DNA of 64,000 nt, from contig NZ_CAMYFP010000004.1 in the NCBI RefSeq assembly GCF_947255105.1, positions 1 to 64,000 of the forward strand, in the 5' to 3' direction. The stretch is from an uncultured Campylobacter sp. Its GTDB lineage: Bacteria > Campylobacterota > Campylobacteria > Campylobacterales > Campylobacteraceae. The notes under the pieces were generated by a model that did no database searches, was not told the DNA's origin, and saw only the letters and a program-made list of their open reading frames with translations. Of the stretch, positions 6,884-15,660 are shown piece by piece. Position numbers and translations under genes: made by a program. How positions within the stretch are numbered: position 1 is the first letter of the stretch; each line of letters opens with the position of its first letter.

Positions 6884-7968
6884 ATCTTTTTATATTTATA
6901 ATAGGCCGCGCAAGCTCCCTCACTTGAGACCATACAAGAGCCTATTGGGTGCTGCGGATTGCAAACTTTGGAAAAGAGTTTGCACTCATTTGGTTTTGCT
7001 CTTCCCCTTAAAATCTCTGGGCAGATACAGGCGCTGTTTTCTTTATGCTTTTCTACAGAACAGTCAAATTTAACCTTGGCATTTATAAAATCAAACTCAT
7101 CTTTTAGCTCATAGGCGCTATTTGGTATCACTCCAAGTCCTCGCCACTCAAAGTCACAAGGCCTGAAATATCTCCCTATAAGCTCCTTTGCCTTAACATT
7201 GCCCTCTGGAAACACAACTCTTTTGTACTCATTATAGACTTCAAAAGTCCCATTTTGGTGCTGTTTTACTAAATTTAAGATACCATCAAGTATATCAACT
7301 GGCTCAAATCCACTCACAGCAAATGGTCTTTTATATCTAGTTGCTATCTCTTCATAAATTTTACTTCCTGTAATAACGCTTACGTGAGATGGCGCTATAA
7401 AGCCGTCAATATGGACATCTTTGTCATCTTTTAAAATAGCTCCTATGGTGTTTGGCACAGTTACATGGTTGATGTGAAAAAATAAATTTGTTATTCCAAG
7501 TTCTAAGGCCTTTTGTATAACAACGCAGGTCATTGGGGCAGTAGTTTCAAAGCCTATAGCAAAAAAGACAACATTTTTTGTTGGATTTTCTTTGGCTATT
7601 TTCAACAGATCCATCGGCGTATAAAGCGCCCTAACATCGGCTCCAATCGCCCTTTGTTTGGACAAGGTGCTACTACTTCCTGGCACTCTTAACATATCAG
7701 CCAAAGTAGCAAGGATAACATCATCTCTGGCTGAGAGTTTTATTGCTTGATCGACTCTGGATTGCGGCATAACGCAGACTGGACAGCCCGGGCCATGGAT
7801 GAAATTTATCCGCTCATCAAGTAGTTTTGGAAGTGCAAACTTCATGATACTATGAGTATGCCCGCCGCATATCTCCATGATATTTATCTTGCTAGTTAAT
7901 GTTTTGTTTATAGTAGAGCTCAAAGATAAAACATATCTTTTGTCTCTAAAGTCATTTATGAGATCCAT
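6880..7968 (-). CDS. hypD: Hydrogenase maturation factor HypD
   Basis: This 362-residue iron-sulfur protein forms the scaffold with HypC on which Fe(CN)2CO is assembled. Family motifs are present: EICGGHTH (with the catalytic Cys), HGPGCPVCV and GFETTAP. The cysteine-rich C-terminus (CSVEKH, CICPEILRG, CKLFSKVC, GSCMVSSEGAC) holds the 4Fe-4S cluster and redox-active thiols. Length is normal. The start lies 17 nt inside hypC and the stop overlaps the DUF3137 gene, so it sits in the middle of a coupled run. Confidence 0.95.
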   Translation of the reverse strand: MDLINDFRDKRYVLSLSSTINKTLTSKINIMEICGGHTHSIMKFALPKLLDERINFIHGPGCPVCVMPQSRVDQAIKLSARDDVILATLADMLRVPGSSSTLSKQRAIGADVRALYTPMDLLKIAKENPTKNVVFFAIGFETTAPMTCVVIQKALELGITNLFFHINHVTVPNTIGAILKDDKDVHIDGFIAPSHVSVITGSKIYEEIATRYKRPFAVSGFEPVDILDGILNLVKQHQNGTFEVYNEYKRVVFPEGNVKAKELIGRYFRPCDFEWRGLGVIPNSAYELKDEFDFINAKVKFDCSVEKHKENSACICPEILRGRAKPNECKLFSKVCNPQHPIGSCMVSSEGACAAYYKYKKI

Positions 7969-8248
7969 CTTTTATCATCTCTTCCAAGCCCATATCGCCC
8001 TCTTTTTGGTCTATCTCGCCACTTGACATATTTTTGGCTATCTCTTCATAAATTTTAAGACTCTCTTTGGCATACTCTTTGTCGATCTTAGACATCGCAA
8101 ACCCAACATGTATCAAAACATAGTCGCCAACTTCGAGCTTTTCGCTTATAAGATCTAGACTAACTCCCCTTTTTACGCCAAGAGTCTCCACTGTTGCGAA
8201 GTTGTTTTCATCTATAGAGATGATTTTTGAAGGTATGCTAAGACACAT
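7952..8248 (-). CDS. hypC: Hydrogenase assembly chaperone HypC
   Basis: A 98-residue chaperone begins MCLSIPSKI; Cys2 binds the iron ligand set together with HypD and docks to the large-subunit precursor. The OB-like core VGDYVLIHVGFAM is typical. The acidic tail after residue 75 (SSGEIDQKEGDMG) is somewhat longer than in E. coli HypC. Its start overlaps the hypB stop by one base, and its end overlaps hypD by 17 nt. Confidence 0.94.
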   Translation of the reverse strand: MCLSIPSKIISIDENNFATVETLGVKRGVSLDLISEKLEVGDYVLIHVGFAMSKIDKEYAKESLKIYEEIAKNMSSGEIDQKEGDMGLEEMIKDGSHK

Positions 8249-8967
8249 TATCTTAACTCTTTTTTAAATTTAATATATGAAATCCACCTATCAACTCCAT
8301 CGCCACTTATGCTATCAAGTGTTATAACATCTACTTTTGGATTGAGTTTTCTAGCTTCGTTTTTGACCTCTTCTATATCAAAGTTAAAATGCTCCAAAAG
8401 AGAGGTTTTGGTGATGATGATAAGATCTGCTTTTCGAAACATTACTGGATATTTTGCCACCTTATCACTACCTTCTGGCACACTCAAAAGCACAACATCC
8501 AAATGTGCCCCAAGCTCATAACTTGCAGGGCAGACAAGGTTGCCGACATTTTCTATAAAGACAACATCAAGCTCATTTAGTGGTAGATGATGAAGTCCTT
8601 CATGAACCATAAAAGCGTCTAAATGGCAAGTTTGACCGGTGGTTATCTGATAGGCTTTTGCGCCCGCTTTTATAATGCGGTTTGCATCTTTGTTTGTTTC
8701 CAAATCGCCCTCTACAACGCCTATTTTAAAATCACTTTTTTTTATAGTTGCCTCAAGTAGTGTAGTTTTGCCACTTCCTGGACTACTCATCAAATTTATA
8801 CAAAAAATTCCATGCTCATCAAGATGTTCTCTGTTGTGATGTGCCTCTTTGTCATTTTTGTCTAAAATCTTGGTTATTACCTCAACTGTTTTTTTCTCAT
8901 TTAACTCTGGATGATGGTGATGATGGTGCTCTTCACCAGTTATGCTACAGCCACAATCTTTACACAT
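8248..8967 (-). CDS. hypB: Hydrogenase nickel incorporation GTPase HypB
   Basis: HypB is a GTPase that delivers nickel with HypA. I start it at ATG 8967, which has AAAAGGAG 5 bases upstream and gives MCKDCGCS, an N-terminal Cys-rich Ni-binding motif (CxxCGC) known from the family. An upstream start would add 11 residues without a better ribosome site. A run of six histidines (HHHHHH, near residue 18) is a nickel-storage feature. G-domain: P-loop SSPGSGKTTLLE, VEGDLETNKD, ENVGNLVCPA and ITKTSLL. The protein has 239 residues. It lies 42 bp after hypF and starts the hypB-C-D run. Confidence 0.95.
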   Translation of the reverse strand: MCKDCGCSITGEEHHHHHHPELNEKKTVEVITKILDKNDKEAHHNREHLDEHGIFCINLMSSPGSGKTTLLEATIKKSDFKIGVVEGDLETNKDANRIIKAGAKAYQITTGQTCHLDAFMVHEGLHHLPLNELDVVFIENVGNLVCPASYELGAHLDVVLLSVPEGSDKVAKYPVMFRKADLIIITKTSLLEHFNFDIEEVKNEARKLNPKVDVITLDSISGDGVDRWISYIKFKKELR

Positions 8968-9009
8968 TTTGACTCCTTTTTTTTGATTATTATAACACAA
9001 AATATCAAC

Positions 9010-11241
9010 TTAAATTTGACCAAACTTAGCTCTTTTTAGAAGAGAAAGTTTATGTATCATCTGCCCCAAAGCAATGCCACTATCGTTTGTTGGAATCTCT
9101 TTGTTAGTGTAGTAGACGATATTTTCTTTTTTAAACTCTTTTGATAAAAGCTTCATTAAAGTTTGGTTTTGAAAAACTCCGCCGCTCAAAATCACATCAA
9201 GTCCCTTTGTCTTGGCGATTTGGACAATAATCTCTACAAATGAGTTTATAAATTTACTAGCTTTTACCTCTTTTGGCTCACTACTTTTCAAAAAGGCATT
9301 TTTATAGACAATTTTGTCATCTTCTATGCTAAATTTATAGCTTGACTTGATACTCTCATCATACAAAGACTCGATTTGCATACCAATCTGCCCATCATAA
9401 CTGCTATCATAAAAGCCCAAAGCAAAGGCTCCAAAGGCGTCAAAGATTCTGCCAACAGAGCTAGTTTTTACCCCTCTTTTCTCATAAACTTTATCTATGT
9501 TTTTTTGTAAAAAAGGATCTAGCCTAGACTTTAGCTCTTCATCATCAACTCCTAAACTTTTAAGAAGCAAATAGGCAATTAGCGCTGGGTTTTTGATAGT
9601 CTCGTCGCCACCAACTAAAAAAAACTCATCAAATTTCAAAACTCTTTCATAGCTAAACTCATCAAAAACAAAGACCTCTCCGCCCCAAATGGCGCCATCA
9701 TCTCCATATCCAGTCCCATCAAAACAAAAGCCCAAAAACTTTTTGCCACTTCCTAAAAGCAAATTTTCATATAAATTTGAAAGTAGATGTGCGTAATGGT
9801 GCTGGATCTTTTCTATCCTATATCCTCTCTTTAAAAACTCCTTGCTTAGCCAAAAGCCTGGATGTTTGTCAGCTAAAATAAGGTCAAATTTAAGCTCATA
9901 TCTTTTTTTGAAAAGTTCTAAAATTGAGTAAAAGCGTCTTTTTGTCTCAGCACTTTTTAGATCGCCAATATAGGGCGATAGAAACAAAAGTCCATCTTTG
10001 TAGATACAAAACTCATTTTTAAGTTCAGCACCCAAAGCCAAAAAAGTCCCCTTGATATCAAAATCGCTTTTAACTATCTTTGGTCTAATTCCCCTTGAAG
10101 TTCGCAAAAAATGAGCCTTTCCACCGACCACAAAGGCAAGTGAATCATCGCTTGGATTTACTATCTCTCTATCATTGTCAAGTATAAAATCAATACTATT
10201 TTTAAGTTTTTTTAACAGCTCTTCTTGGTTATAGATAATTGGCTCGCCGCTTATATTGGCACTTGTTGCGATGATTGGGAAGTCTATCATCTCAAACAAA
10301 AGTAGATGAAGCGCAGTTGGTGGCAAAAATATAGCAATTTTGTCTAAATTTGGGGCTAAATTTGGCGGTAAAGCGCTCTTTTTCACTTTTAAGATAACTA
10401 TTGGCTTTATTTTTGAGTCTAAAAGCTCTTTTTCATCTTTGTCAATAACTGCAATTTTTTCTGCCATAAAAAGATCTTTACACATGATGGCAAATGGCTT
10501 AAAAGGGCGATTTTTGCTCTCTCTAACTCTTTTTATAACAGCGCTATTTGTAGCATCACAAACCAAATGAAAACCGCCAATTCCCTTTATCGCTACAACC
10601 CTGCCCTCTTTTAACATCTTAGCAACTTCGCCAACTGCCTCGCTACCCCCTTTTAAAACAGCGCCATCTCTATCTTTTAAAAAAAGCTTTGGACCACAAC
10701 TCGCACAAGAGATTGGCTCTGCGTGAAAGCGTCTATTTAGCGGCTCTTCATACTCAGCCCTACACTCATCACACATCTTAAACTTATCCATTGTTGTGTT
10801 TTGTCTATCATATGGAAGTTTTTTGATGATAGAAAAGCGCGGACCACAATTGGTGCAGTTTATAAATGGATAGTGATAGCGTCTGTTATTTTTGTCATAA
10901 AACTCAGCCTTGCATTCATCGCATATGGCAAAATCAGGAAGAATTGGTGCAGTTTTTTGCCCTATTTTTGACTCTACGATAGAAAAGTTTTCAAACTCTC
11001 TTTTCTCTATCTGGGTAACTTTTATCTCATCAACTCTTGAAAGAGGCGGAAGAGCGTTAAGAATGGCTTTGGAAAACTTCGCTGGATCGGCGGTATTTAA
11101 GATGATTTTTACACCTTGCGCGTCATTATAAACTTCGCCTTTTATACCAAAAGCAGTGGCTAATTTGTAGATATATGGTCTAAAACCAACTCCTTGAACA
11201 GCGCCACTTATCTCAAATTTATAGGTCTTTTCAAAGCTCAT
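9010..11241 (-). CDS. hypF: Carbamoyltransferase HypF
   Basis: HypF uses carbamoyl phosphate and ATP to carbamoylate HypE, the first step to the CN ligands. Domains in order: acylphosphatase (GAVQGVGFRPYIY, residues about 12-25); two CxxC-X18-CxxC zinc fingers (CDECKAEF...CTNCGP and CDECRAEY...CASCGP); YrdC-like domain (KGIGGFHLVCDA); and Kae1-like domain with HHYAHLLSN and GFCFDGTGYG. I place the start at ATG 11241 (MSFEKTYKFEI), giving 743 residues. The longer open frame would add 36 residues that overlap hydE and look unlike the family. The chosen start overlaps the hydE stop by 11 nt. Confidence 0.94.
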   Translation of the reverse strand: MSFEKTYKFEISGAVQGVGFRPYIYKLATAFGIKGEVYNDAQGVKIILNTADPAKFSKAILNALPPLSRVDEIKVTQIEKREFENFSIVESKIGQKTAPILPDFAICDECKAEFYDKNNRRYHYPFINCTNCGPRFSIIKKLPYDRQNTTMDKFKMCDECRAEYEEPLNRRFHAEPISCASCGPKLFLKDRDGAVLKGGSEAVGEVAKMLKEGRVVAIKGIGGFHLVCDATNSAVIKRVRESKNRPFKPFAIMCKDLFMAEKIAVIDKDEKELLDSKIKPIVILKVKKSALPPNLAPNLDKIAIFLPPTALHLLLFEMIDFPIIATSANISGEPIIYNQEELLKKLKNSIDFILDNDREIVNPSDDSLAFVVGGKAHFLRTSRGIRPKIVKSDFDIKGTFLALGAELKNEFCIYKDGLLFLSPYIGDLKSAETKRRFYSILELFKKRYELKFDLILADKHPGFWLSKEFLKRGYRIEKIQHHYAHLLSNLYENLLLGSGKKFLGFCFDGTGYGDDGAIWGGEVFVFDEFSYERVLKFDEFFLVGGDETIKNPALIAYLLLKSLGVDDEELKSRLDPFLQKNIDKVYEKRGVKTSSVGRIFDAFGAFALGFYDSSYDGQIGMQIESLYDESIKSSYKFSIEDDKIVYKNAFLKSSEPKEVKASKFINSFVEIIVQIAKTKGLDVILSGGVFQNQTLMKLLSKEFKKENIVYYTNKEIPTNDSGIALGQMIHKLSLLKRAKFGQI

Positions 11242-12739
11242 AGTGACAAAAGTTGATGTTGTGGTAGCTAGAGATGAGTTTTTTGGCCAAATTTGCAAAC
11301 AAAGGCTCACTAAAAAGCTCGCCTTGCAAAATAACAGCATTAAACTCAACCTGTTTTTTTAGCTCGTCCAAAAATGAGTCAAGATAGATGATAAGCGACT
11401 CAACATATCCAAAACTAAGGCTCTCATCATCACATCCGCCAAGTCTAAAACTCATACCACTTCTTATAAATTTATCGACACAAAACTCACTTTCAAAGCC
11501 CTCTTTGTAGTCTATCTTTGGACCTTTTTTGCCTCTAAAAAGCTTTGCATTTTCTATAAGCTTACTAGCATCTTTTTCAAAAAATAGCCTAGAGGCAAGC
11601 TCAAAATATGAGTAAAAACTTCTAAAGCTATCTTTGTTAAAGCTTTGAAATTTAAACTCTTTTGTGTAGTTTTCAAAAAGAGTTTTGCCAACTTTGTCTT
11701 TTAAAATCTGCTCTTTTAACTCATCGCTGCCATTGATAGCAGGAAGTTTTAGAAGCTCTATAAAAGCGCCATCTTTAAAAAGCGATATCTCATCATCTCT
11801 GTTTTTGTTTAGCTCTATTTTTACAACAACTGGCTTTTGTAAATTTAACTCCGCCACTTTGAGTTTAAACTTATCACTACTTTTCTCATCTGGAAGGATA
11901 AATTTAGAGTTTTTAATAATTAGAAAATCATCTTCTAAAAGTGCTATTTTGGGATCTTGTGCTAAGTTTTTTAGAGTTAAAAATGGTGCTATATCCTTTA
12001 GAGAGGTAGCAAGTGCAAACAAAAATAGATCATCAGCCAACTTTAAGTCAAAAAAACTTGGAGCATTGCGATTTTTGCCTTTATAAACTTCTGATACTCT
12101 TAAATTTATCACAGGTTTTTCAAAACTATTTAAGGCTATCAAAGTTGACTCATCGCAGACAAAGAGTTTGGACAAATTCAAAACTGAAGTTGGCATTAAA
12201 ATGTTGCCATCATCAAAGACAATATCCAAAAGTAGGCTAAAAGAGGCTCCATCTTCATCTTTTAAAAAAAGCTCTTGGTTGTGTTGCAGAGCTCTTGTTG
12301 CGTAGTCTAAATTTGAGTCAAAGTTCTCTTTGGTAATTTTTATAAATTTATCATCTTTTTTTATAGATAAATTGCTAAAGATAGAGTATTCATTAGCTAT
12401 AAGCTCACCTTTGCCATAGGCCTTTAGGACCGATGGAGTAATATTTGCATAAGGACTTGAGAAAAAATTACTACTCTTTGGTAGCTCTTTTTCCCACTCA
12501 TTTACGCTACTTTTTTTTAAAAATATTGAATTTGGAATGCAGTTCATCGAAGAGTCATTAAATTTAACAACCTCATCTTTATCGCCACTTACAAAAAGTC
12601 TAAGAAGCTCATTTTCTTTGGTTATGCTGTATTTTAGGTCAAACTTTTTAGCATAAAAATCCAAAAAATAGCTTAAAACTCCGTTGTTGCTGTTATATAC
12701 AAACTCATAAACTATTCCTATGTTGTTATTTAAACTCAT
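11231..12739 (-). CDS. hydE: Hydrogenase accessory protein HydE (HypF C-terminal-like paralog)
   Basis: This 502-residue soluble protein lies between the endopeptidase gene and hypF, the position of hydE in Wolinella and Helicobacter hyd operons. Its ends resemble the Kae1-like half of HypF: the C-terminal 'FNAVILQGELFSEPLFANLA' parallels HypF's 'LDVILSGGVFQNQTLMKL' about 30 residues from the end. Zinc-finger and acylphosphatase parts are absent. The biochemical role is not established. It starts with ATG 14 nt inside hydD and runs 11 nt into hypF, so it is tightly coupled to maturation. The symbol is given from context and length. Confidence 0.75.
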   Translation of the reverse strand: MSLNNNIGIVYEFVYNSNNGVLSYFLDFYAKKFDLKYSITKENELLRLFVSGDKDEVVKFNDSSMNCIPNSIFLKKSSVNEWEKELPKSSNFFSSPYANITPSVLKAYGKGELIANEYSIFSNLSIKKDDKFIKITKENFDSNLDYATRALQHNQELFLKDEDGASFSLLLDIVFDDGNILMPTSVLNLSKLFVCDESTLIALNSFEKPVINLRVSEVYKGKNRNAPSFFDLKLADDLFLFALATSLKDIAPFLTLKNLAQDPKIALLEDDFLIIKNSKFILPDEKSSDKFKLKVAELNLQKPVVVKIELNKNRDDEISLFKDGAFIELLKLPAINGSDELKEQILKDKVGKTLFENYTKEFKFQSFNKDSFRSFYSYFELASRLFFEKDASKLIENAKLFRGKKGPKIDYKEGFESEFCVDKFIRSGMSFRLGGCDDESLSFGYVESLIIYLDSFLDELKKQVEFNAVILQGELFSEPLFANLAKKLISSYHNINFCHYEL

Positions 12740-13253
12740 CTGCCATCTCTTGTATTGTTTTGTTGTCTTTTTTTTCTATAGAAAAACCCAGCTCTTTTAG
12801 GTATTTTAGGGCTGTTTTTTCCATTAGGCTAACACCTGCTTTTATCTCATCGCTAATCTCAAAACCCGGCTCTTCTATACGCTTTGGAATAATACCTATG
12901 ATTTTTGTCCTTGGCAAATCGCCTGCTATTTCCATAAATTTCAGAGTTTGAAGCATCTCTATCTCGTGGGCTGAGCCACTCCAGCTTAAATTCTTGGGCA
13001 TATCTTTATAGTCAAAAAAATAGACATCACCAACTTCGCCGCCAGTTGCATCGATACAATCAAGCAACAAAACAGAGTCAAACTCAGCCATTATCGGGAT
13101 AAGTCTCATAGCCAAAGTCCCACCGTCTACAAACTCAATGGTGTGATCTTTGCTATGAAAACTATAATTTCTCTCCAAAAGCTTACAAAGATGAACGCCT
13201 ATGCCCTCATCCATAAACATTACATTGCCAACGCCAAGGACAAGAAGTTTCAA
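12726..13253 (-). CDS. hydD: Hydrogenase maturation endopeptidase HydD
   Basis: This 175-residue protease clips the C-terminal extension from the hydrogenase large subunit after nickel insertion. It is of the HyaD/HybD fold: GVGNVMFMDEGIGVH at the N-terminus with the Ni-sensing Glu16, 'LLLDCIDATGGEVGDVY' with the conserved Asp, and HEIEM with the His. The start is TTG at 13253, preceded by AAAGGAG, right after the cytochrome gene. The substrate is encoded two genes upstream (hydB, whose C-terminus carries DPCIACAVH followed by a short tail). Confidence 0.93.
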   Translation of the reverse strand: MKLLVLGVGNVMFMDEGIGVHLCKLLERNYSFHSKDHTIEFVDGGTLAMRLIPIMAEFDSVLLLDCIDATGGEVGDVYFFDYKDMPKNLSWSGSAHEIEMLQTLKFMEIAGDLPRTKIIGIIPKRIEEPGFEISDEIKAGVSLMEKTALKYLKELGFSIEKKDNKTIQEMADEFK

Positions 13254-13256
13254 ACT

Positions 13257-13931
13257 CTACTCCTTTGGAAATTTATATCCGCTAATTATAGCATCCATCT
13301 CCCCGTTGCCACCCTTTATAGCGTTAAATATCGCCATATACACATGAATTGGCACAAATATAAGTATCACATCCATAGCTATATGGTGAAAAACTCTAAC
13401 ATTGGCAAGTCCGCCCATCATCACTTCAAATGGTCTAAGCAAAGGATATAAAAAGCCTCCAAGACCATCATGATAGATGTGTATATAAAGGATAAGTCCA
13501 GTAAGACAGATGATAAAAAGCACAACATAAAACAGAAGATATGAGGCAAATTGAAGAGGATTATAAACTCCCCTTAAATGCGGATGCTCTCCCATAAATA
13601 GATAGTATTTTATCTGACCTATCCATACTTTTGGACTAAAAAAATCTTTGATACTGACTCTCTCTTTGTGGCTAAGGCCATCAAAAAAGAAAAGATAGGT
13701 TTTATAAATTGCCGCTGCTATTAGAACAAAGCCAAAAACAAGATGGACAAATCTCCACTTTGCCTGCATAAAAAGCACCGGCTCATCGCTAATATTTGGA
13801 CTTTGGAATACATAAGCGATGTAGAGACCACTCACGACAAGCACAGTAATACAGATAAACCTTATCCAATGCGTAAGCCTATATCCAATAGAAAACTCAT
13901 ACTCTGCTACACGCTTTTTTTCGCAACTCAT
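13257..13931 (-). CDS. hydC: Ni/Fe-hydrogenase b-type cytochrome subunit HydC
   Basis: This 224-residue integral membrane protein carries electrons from the HydAB dimer to the quinone pool. Four membrane helices are visible (about 22-43, 65-85, 130-152, 185-207), with the haem-ligating histidines in LTHWIRF, FVHLVFGF and VFHHIAMDVILIFVPIHVY. It lies 10 bp downstream of hydB and 3 bp before hydD. This subunit marks the enzyme as a membrane-bound, quinone-reducing group 1 uptake hydrogenase. Confidence 0.94.
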   Translation of the reverse strand: MSCEKKRVAEYEFSIGYRLTHWIRFICITVLVVSGLYIAYVFQSPNISDEPVLFMQAKWRFVHLVFGFVLIAAAIYKTYLFFFDGLSHKERVSIKDFFSPKVWIGQIKYYLFMGEHPHLRGVYNPLQFASYLLFYVVLFIICLTGLILYIHIYHDGLGGFLYPLLRPFEVMMGGLANVRVFHHIAMDVILIFVPIHVYMAIFNAIKGGNGEMDAIISGYKFPKE

Positions 13932-13941
13932 CTCTCTCTCC

Positions 13942-15660
13942 TTATATATTTGGATTTACCTTATAGCTGCTTAACTCATTGCCTTTAGTATCCATCACAT
14001 GCACAGCACACGCAATACAAGGGTCATATGAGTGAATTTTTCTAACAATCTCTAAAGGTTGCTTTAGGTCAGCCAATTTTACCCCTATAAGACAAGCTTC
14101 ATAACTTCCCATCTGACCTTTTGCATCTTTTGGACTTGCATTCCATGTAGATGGAACTACTGCTTGCCAGTTTTCTACAACACCATTTTTAATTCTGACC
14201 CAGTGGCTCAAAGTGCCTCTTGGAACATTGCCGATGTAGCGACCTTTATACTCTTTGTTTTTGTCAATAACATATTTTGCACAAGTATCCTCATCGCCAC
14301 TTTTTATATTTTCGACTAAATTATTAAATGCTATAAGTCCGTGGTTGGCAATAGTTTTTGCCTCTAGCATTCTACATGCTGTTCTTCCAAGAGTTGAAAG
14401 TATCGCCTCAACTGGAAGTCCTGTTTTGCTCAAATATTCATCAACTATAGGAACGATATATTTGTTGCCCTTTGCATAATTGATGGCTATATTTGCCAAA
14501 GGACCAACTTGCATAGGCTTATTGTCATATCTAGGTGCCTTTATCCAGCTATATTTACCTTTGGTGTCAAAGACTTTAGTCTTTACAAGCTCGCCTTGGG
14601 CATTTATGGTATCTTCATTTACAAAGCCTGTGTAGTGTGGCTCTTCTTCTCCATCATAAGGGTGAAGTGCTGCGTCATTTTTATACCATGCGTGAGTTGC
14701 CACTTCGGTAATTTTGTCTTCATCAAGCTCATAAACTTTAGATAAATCTCCATTGAGTATAATTCCACTATCAAATAGCCACTCATTTCTTGAGATTGGA
14801 AGCTCTTTGTGAGTCCATAAGTTTGCAACACCAACATCATTTACAACGCTAGGTTCATTTGCATAAGCAATTCCTGCCATAACTAGGTCAGCATAATATG
14901 CTCTATTTATAAACTCAGCCACCTCTTGAAATTTAACTAGATACTCGCCAAGTCTTGCAGGGCTTAAAATATCCATTACACAAGTTACACCGCCAACTGT
15001 TAGACTTTGAGGGTGAGGGTTTTTACCACCAAATATAGCCATTGCTTGAGCTACAGTTCTTTGAAGTCTTAGACACTCAAGATAGTGAGAGAGTGCTATA
15101 AGGTTTTGCTCAGGGCTAAATTTATAGGTTGCATGTCCCCAGTAAGCATTGGCAAATGGACCAAGGGCTCCCTTTTCTACAAAAGTTTTAACTCTTTGTT
15201 GCACAGCTTTGAGATGATCAGCACCACACGCATATGGAAGATCTGTATATTTAAATGCCTCTTGGCTAGCTGCGTACGGATCGGCACTCAAAGCACTTAC
15301 AACATCTACAAAATCAAGTGCATGAAGTTGATAGAAATGAACTACGTGGTCATGTAAAAAAAGAGTATTACTCATAAGTGTTCTCGTAAGTGTTGCATTT
15401 AGCGGTGGAGTTATGCCCAAAGCATTTTCTACTGCCATAATACCTGCTTTATAGTGAGAATAGGTGCAAACTCCGCAAATCCTTTGCATGATAAAACCTA
15501 CATCTCTTGGATCTCTTCCCTTTACAATAAGCTCTAATCCTCTCCATAGAGTTGAGCCACTATATGCCTCTTTTACAACGTTGTTTTCATCTACAACTAC
15601 CTCTATTCTTAGATGTCCTTCTATCCTAGTTAGTGGGTCTATTACTACTCTTTGTGACAT
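13942..15660 (-). CDS. hydB: Ni-Fe hydrogenase large subunit HydB
   Basis: This 572-residue catalytic subunit holds the Ni-Fe(CN)2CO centre. The two nickel-ligating motifs are present: RICGVCTYSH near residue 61 and DPCIACAVH near the C-terminus. The residues after that His (VMDTKGNELSSYKVNPNI) are the extension removed by HydD. It starts 16 nt inside hydA, so the two subunits are coupled and exported together, with the Tat signal supplied by HydA. No substitution of ligands is seen. Confidence 0.97.
   Translation of the reverse strand: MSQRVVIDPLTRIEGHLRIEVVVDENNVVKEAYSGSTLWRGLELIVKGRDPRDVGFIMQRICGVCTYSHYKAGIMAVENALGITPPLNATLTRTLMSNTLFLHDHVVHFYQLHALDFVDVVSALSADPYAASQEAFKYTDLPYACGADHLKAVQQRVKTFVEKGALGPFANAYWGHATYKFSPEQNLIALSHYLECLRLQRTVAQAMAIFGGKNPHPQSLTVGGVTCVMDILSPARLGEYLVKFQEVAEFINRAYYADLVMAGIAYANEPSVVNDVGVANLWTHKELPISRNEWLFDSGIILNGDLSKVYELDEDKITEVATHAWYKNDAALHPYDGEEEPHYTGFVNEDTINAQGELVKTKVFDTKGKYSWIKAPRYDNKPMQVGPLANIAINYAKGNKYIVPIVDEYLSKTGLPVEAILSTLGRTACRMLEAKTIANHGLIAFNNLVENIKSGDEDTCAKYVIDKNKEYKGRYIGNVPRGTLSHWVRIKNGVVENWQAVVPSTWNASPKDAKGQMGSYEACLIGVKLADLKQPLEIVRKIHSYDPCIACAVHVMDTKGNELSSYKVNPNI

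Noticed and set aside
11242..11349. N-terminal extension of HypF
   Set aside because: It overlaps hydE, and the family N-terminus (acylphosphatase) begins just after ATG 11241.
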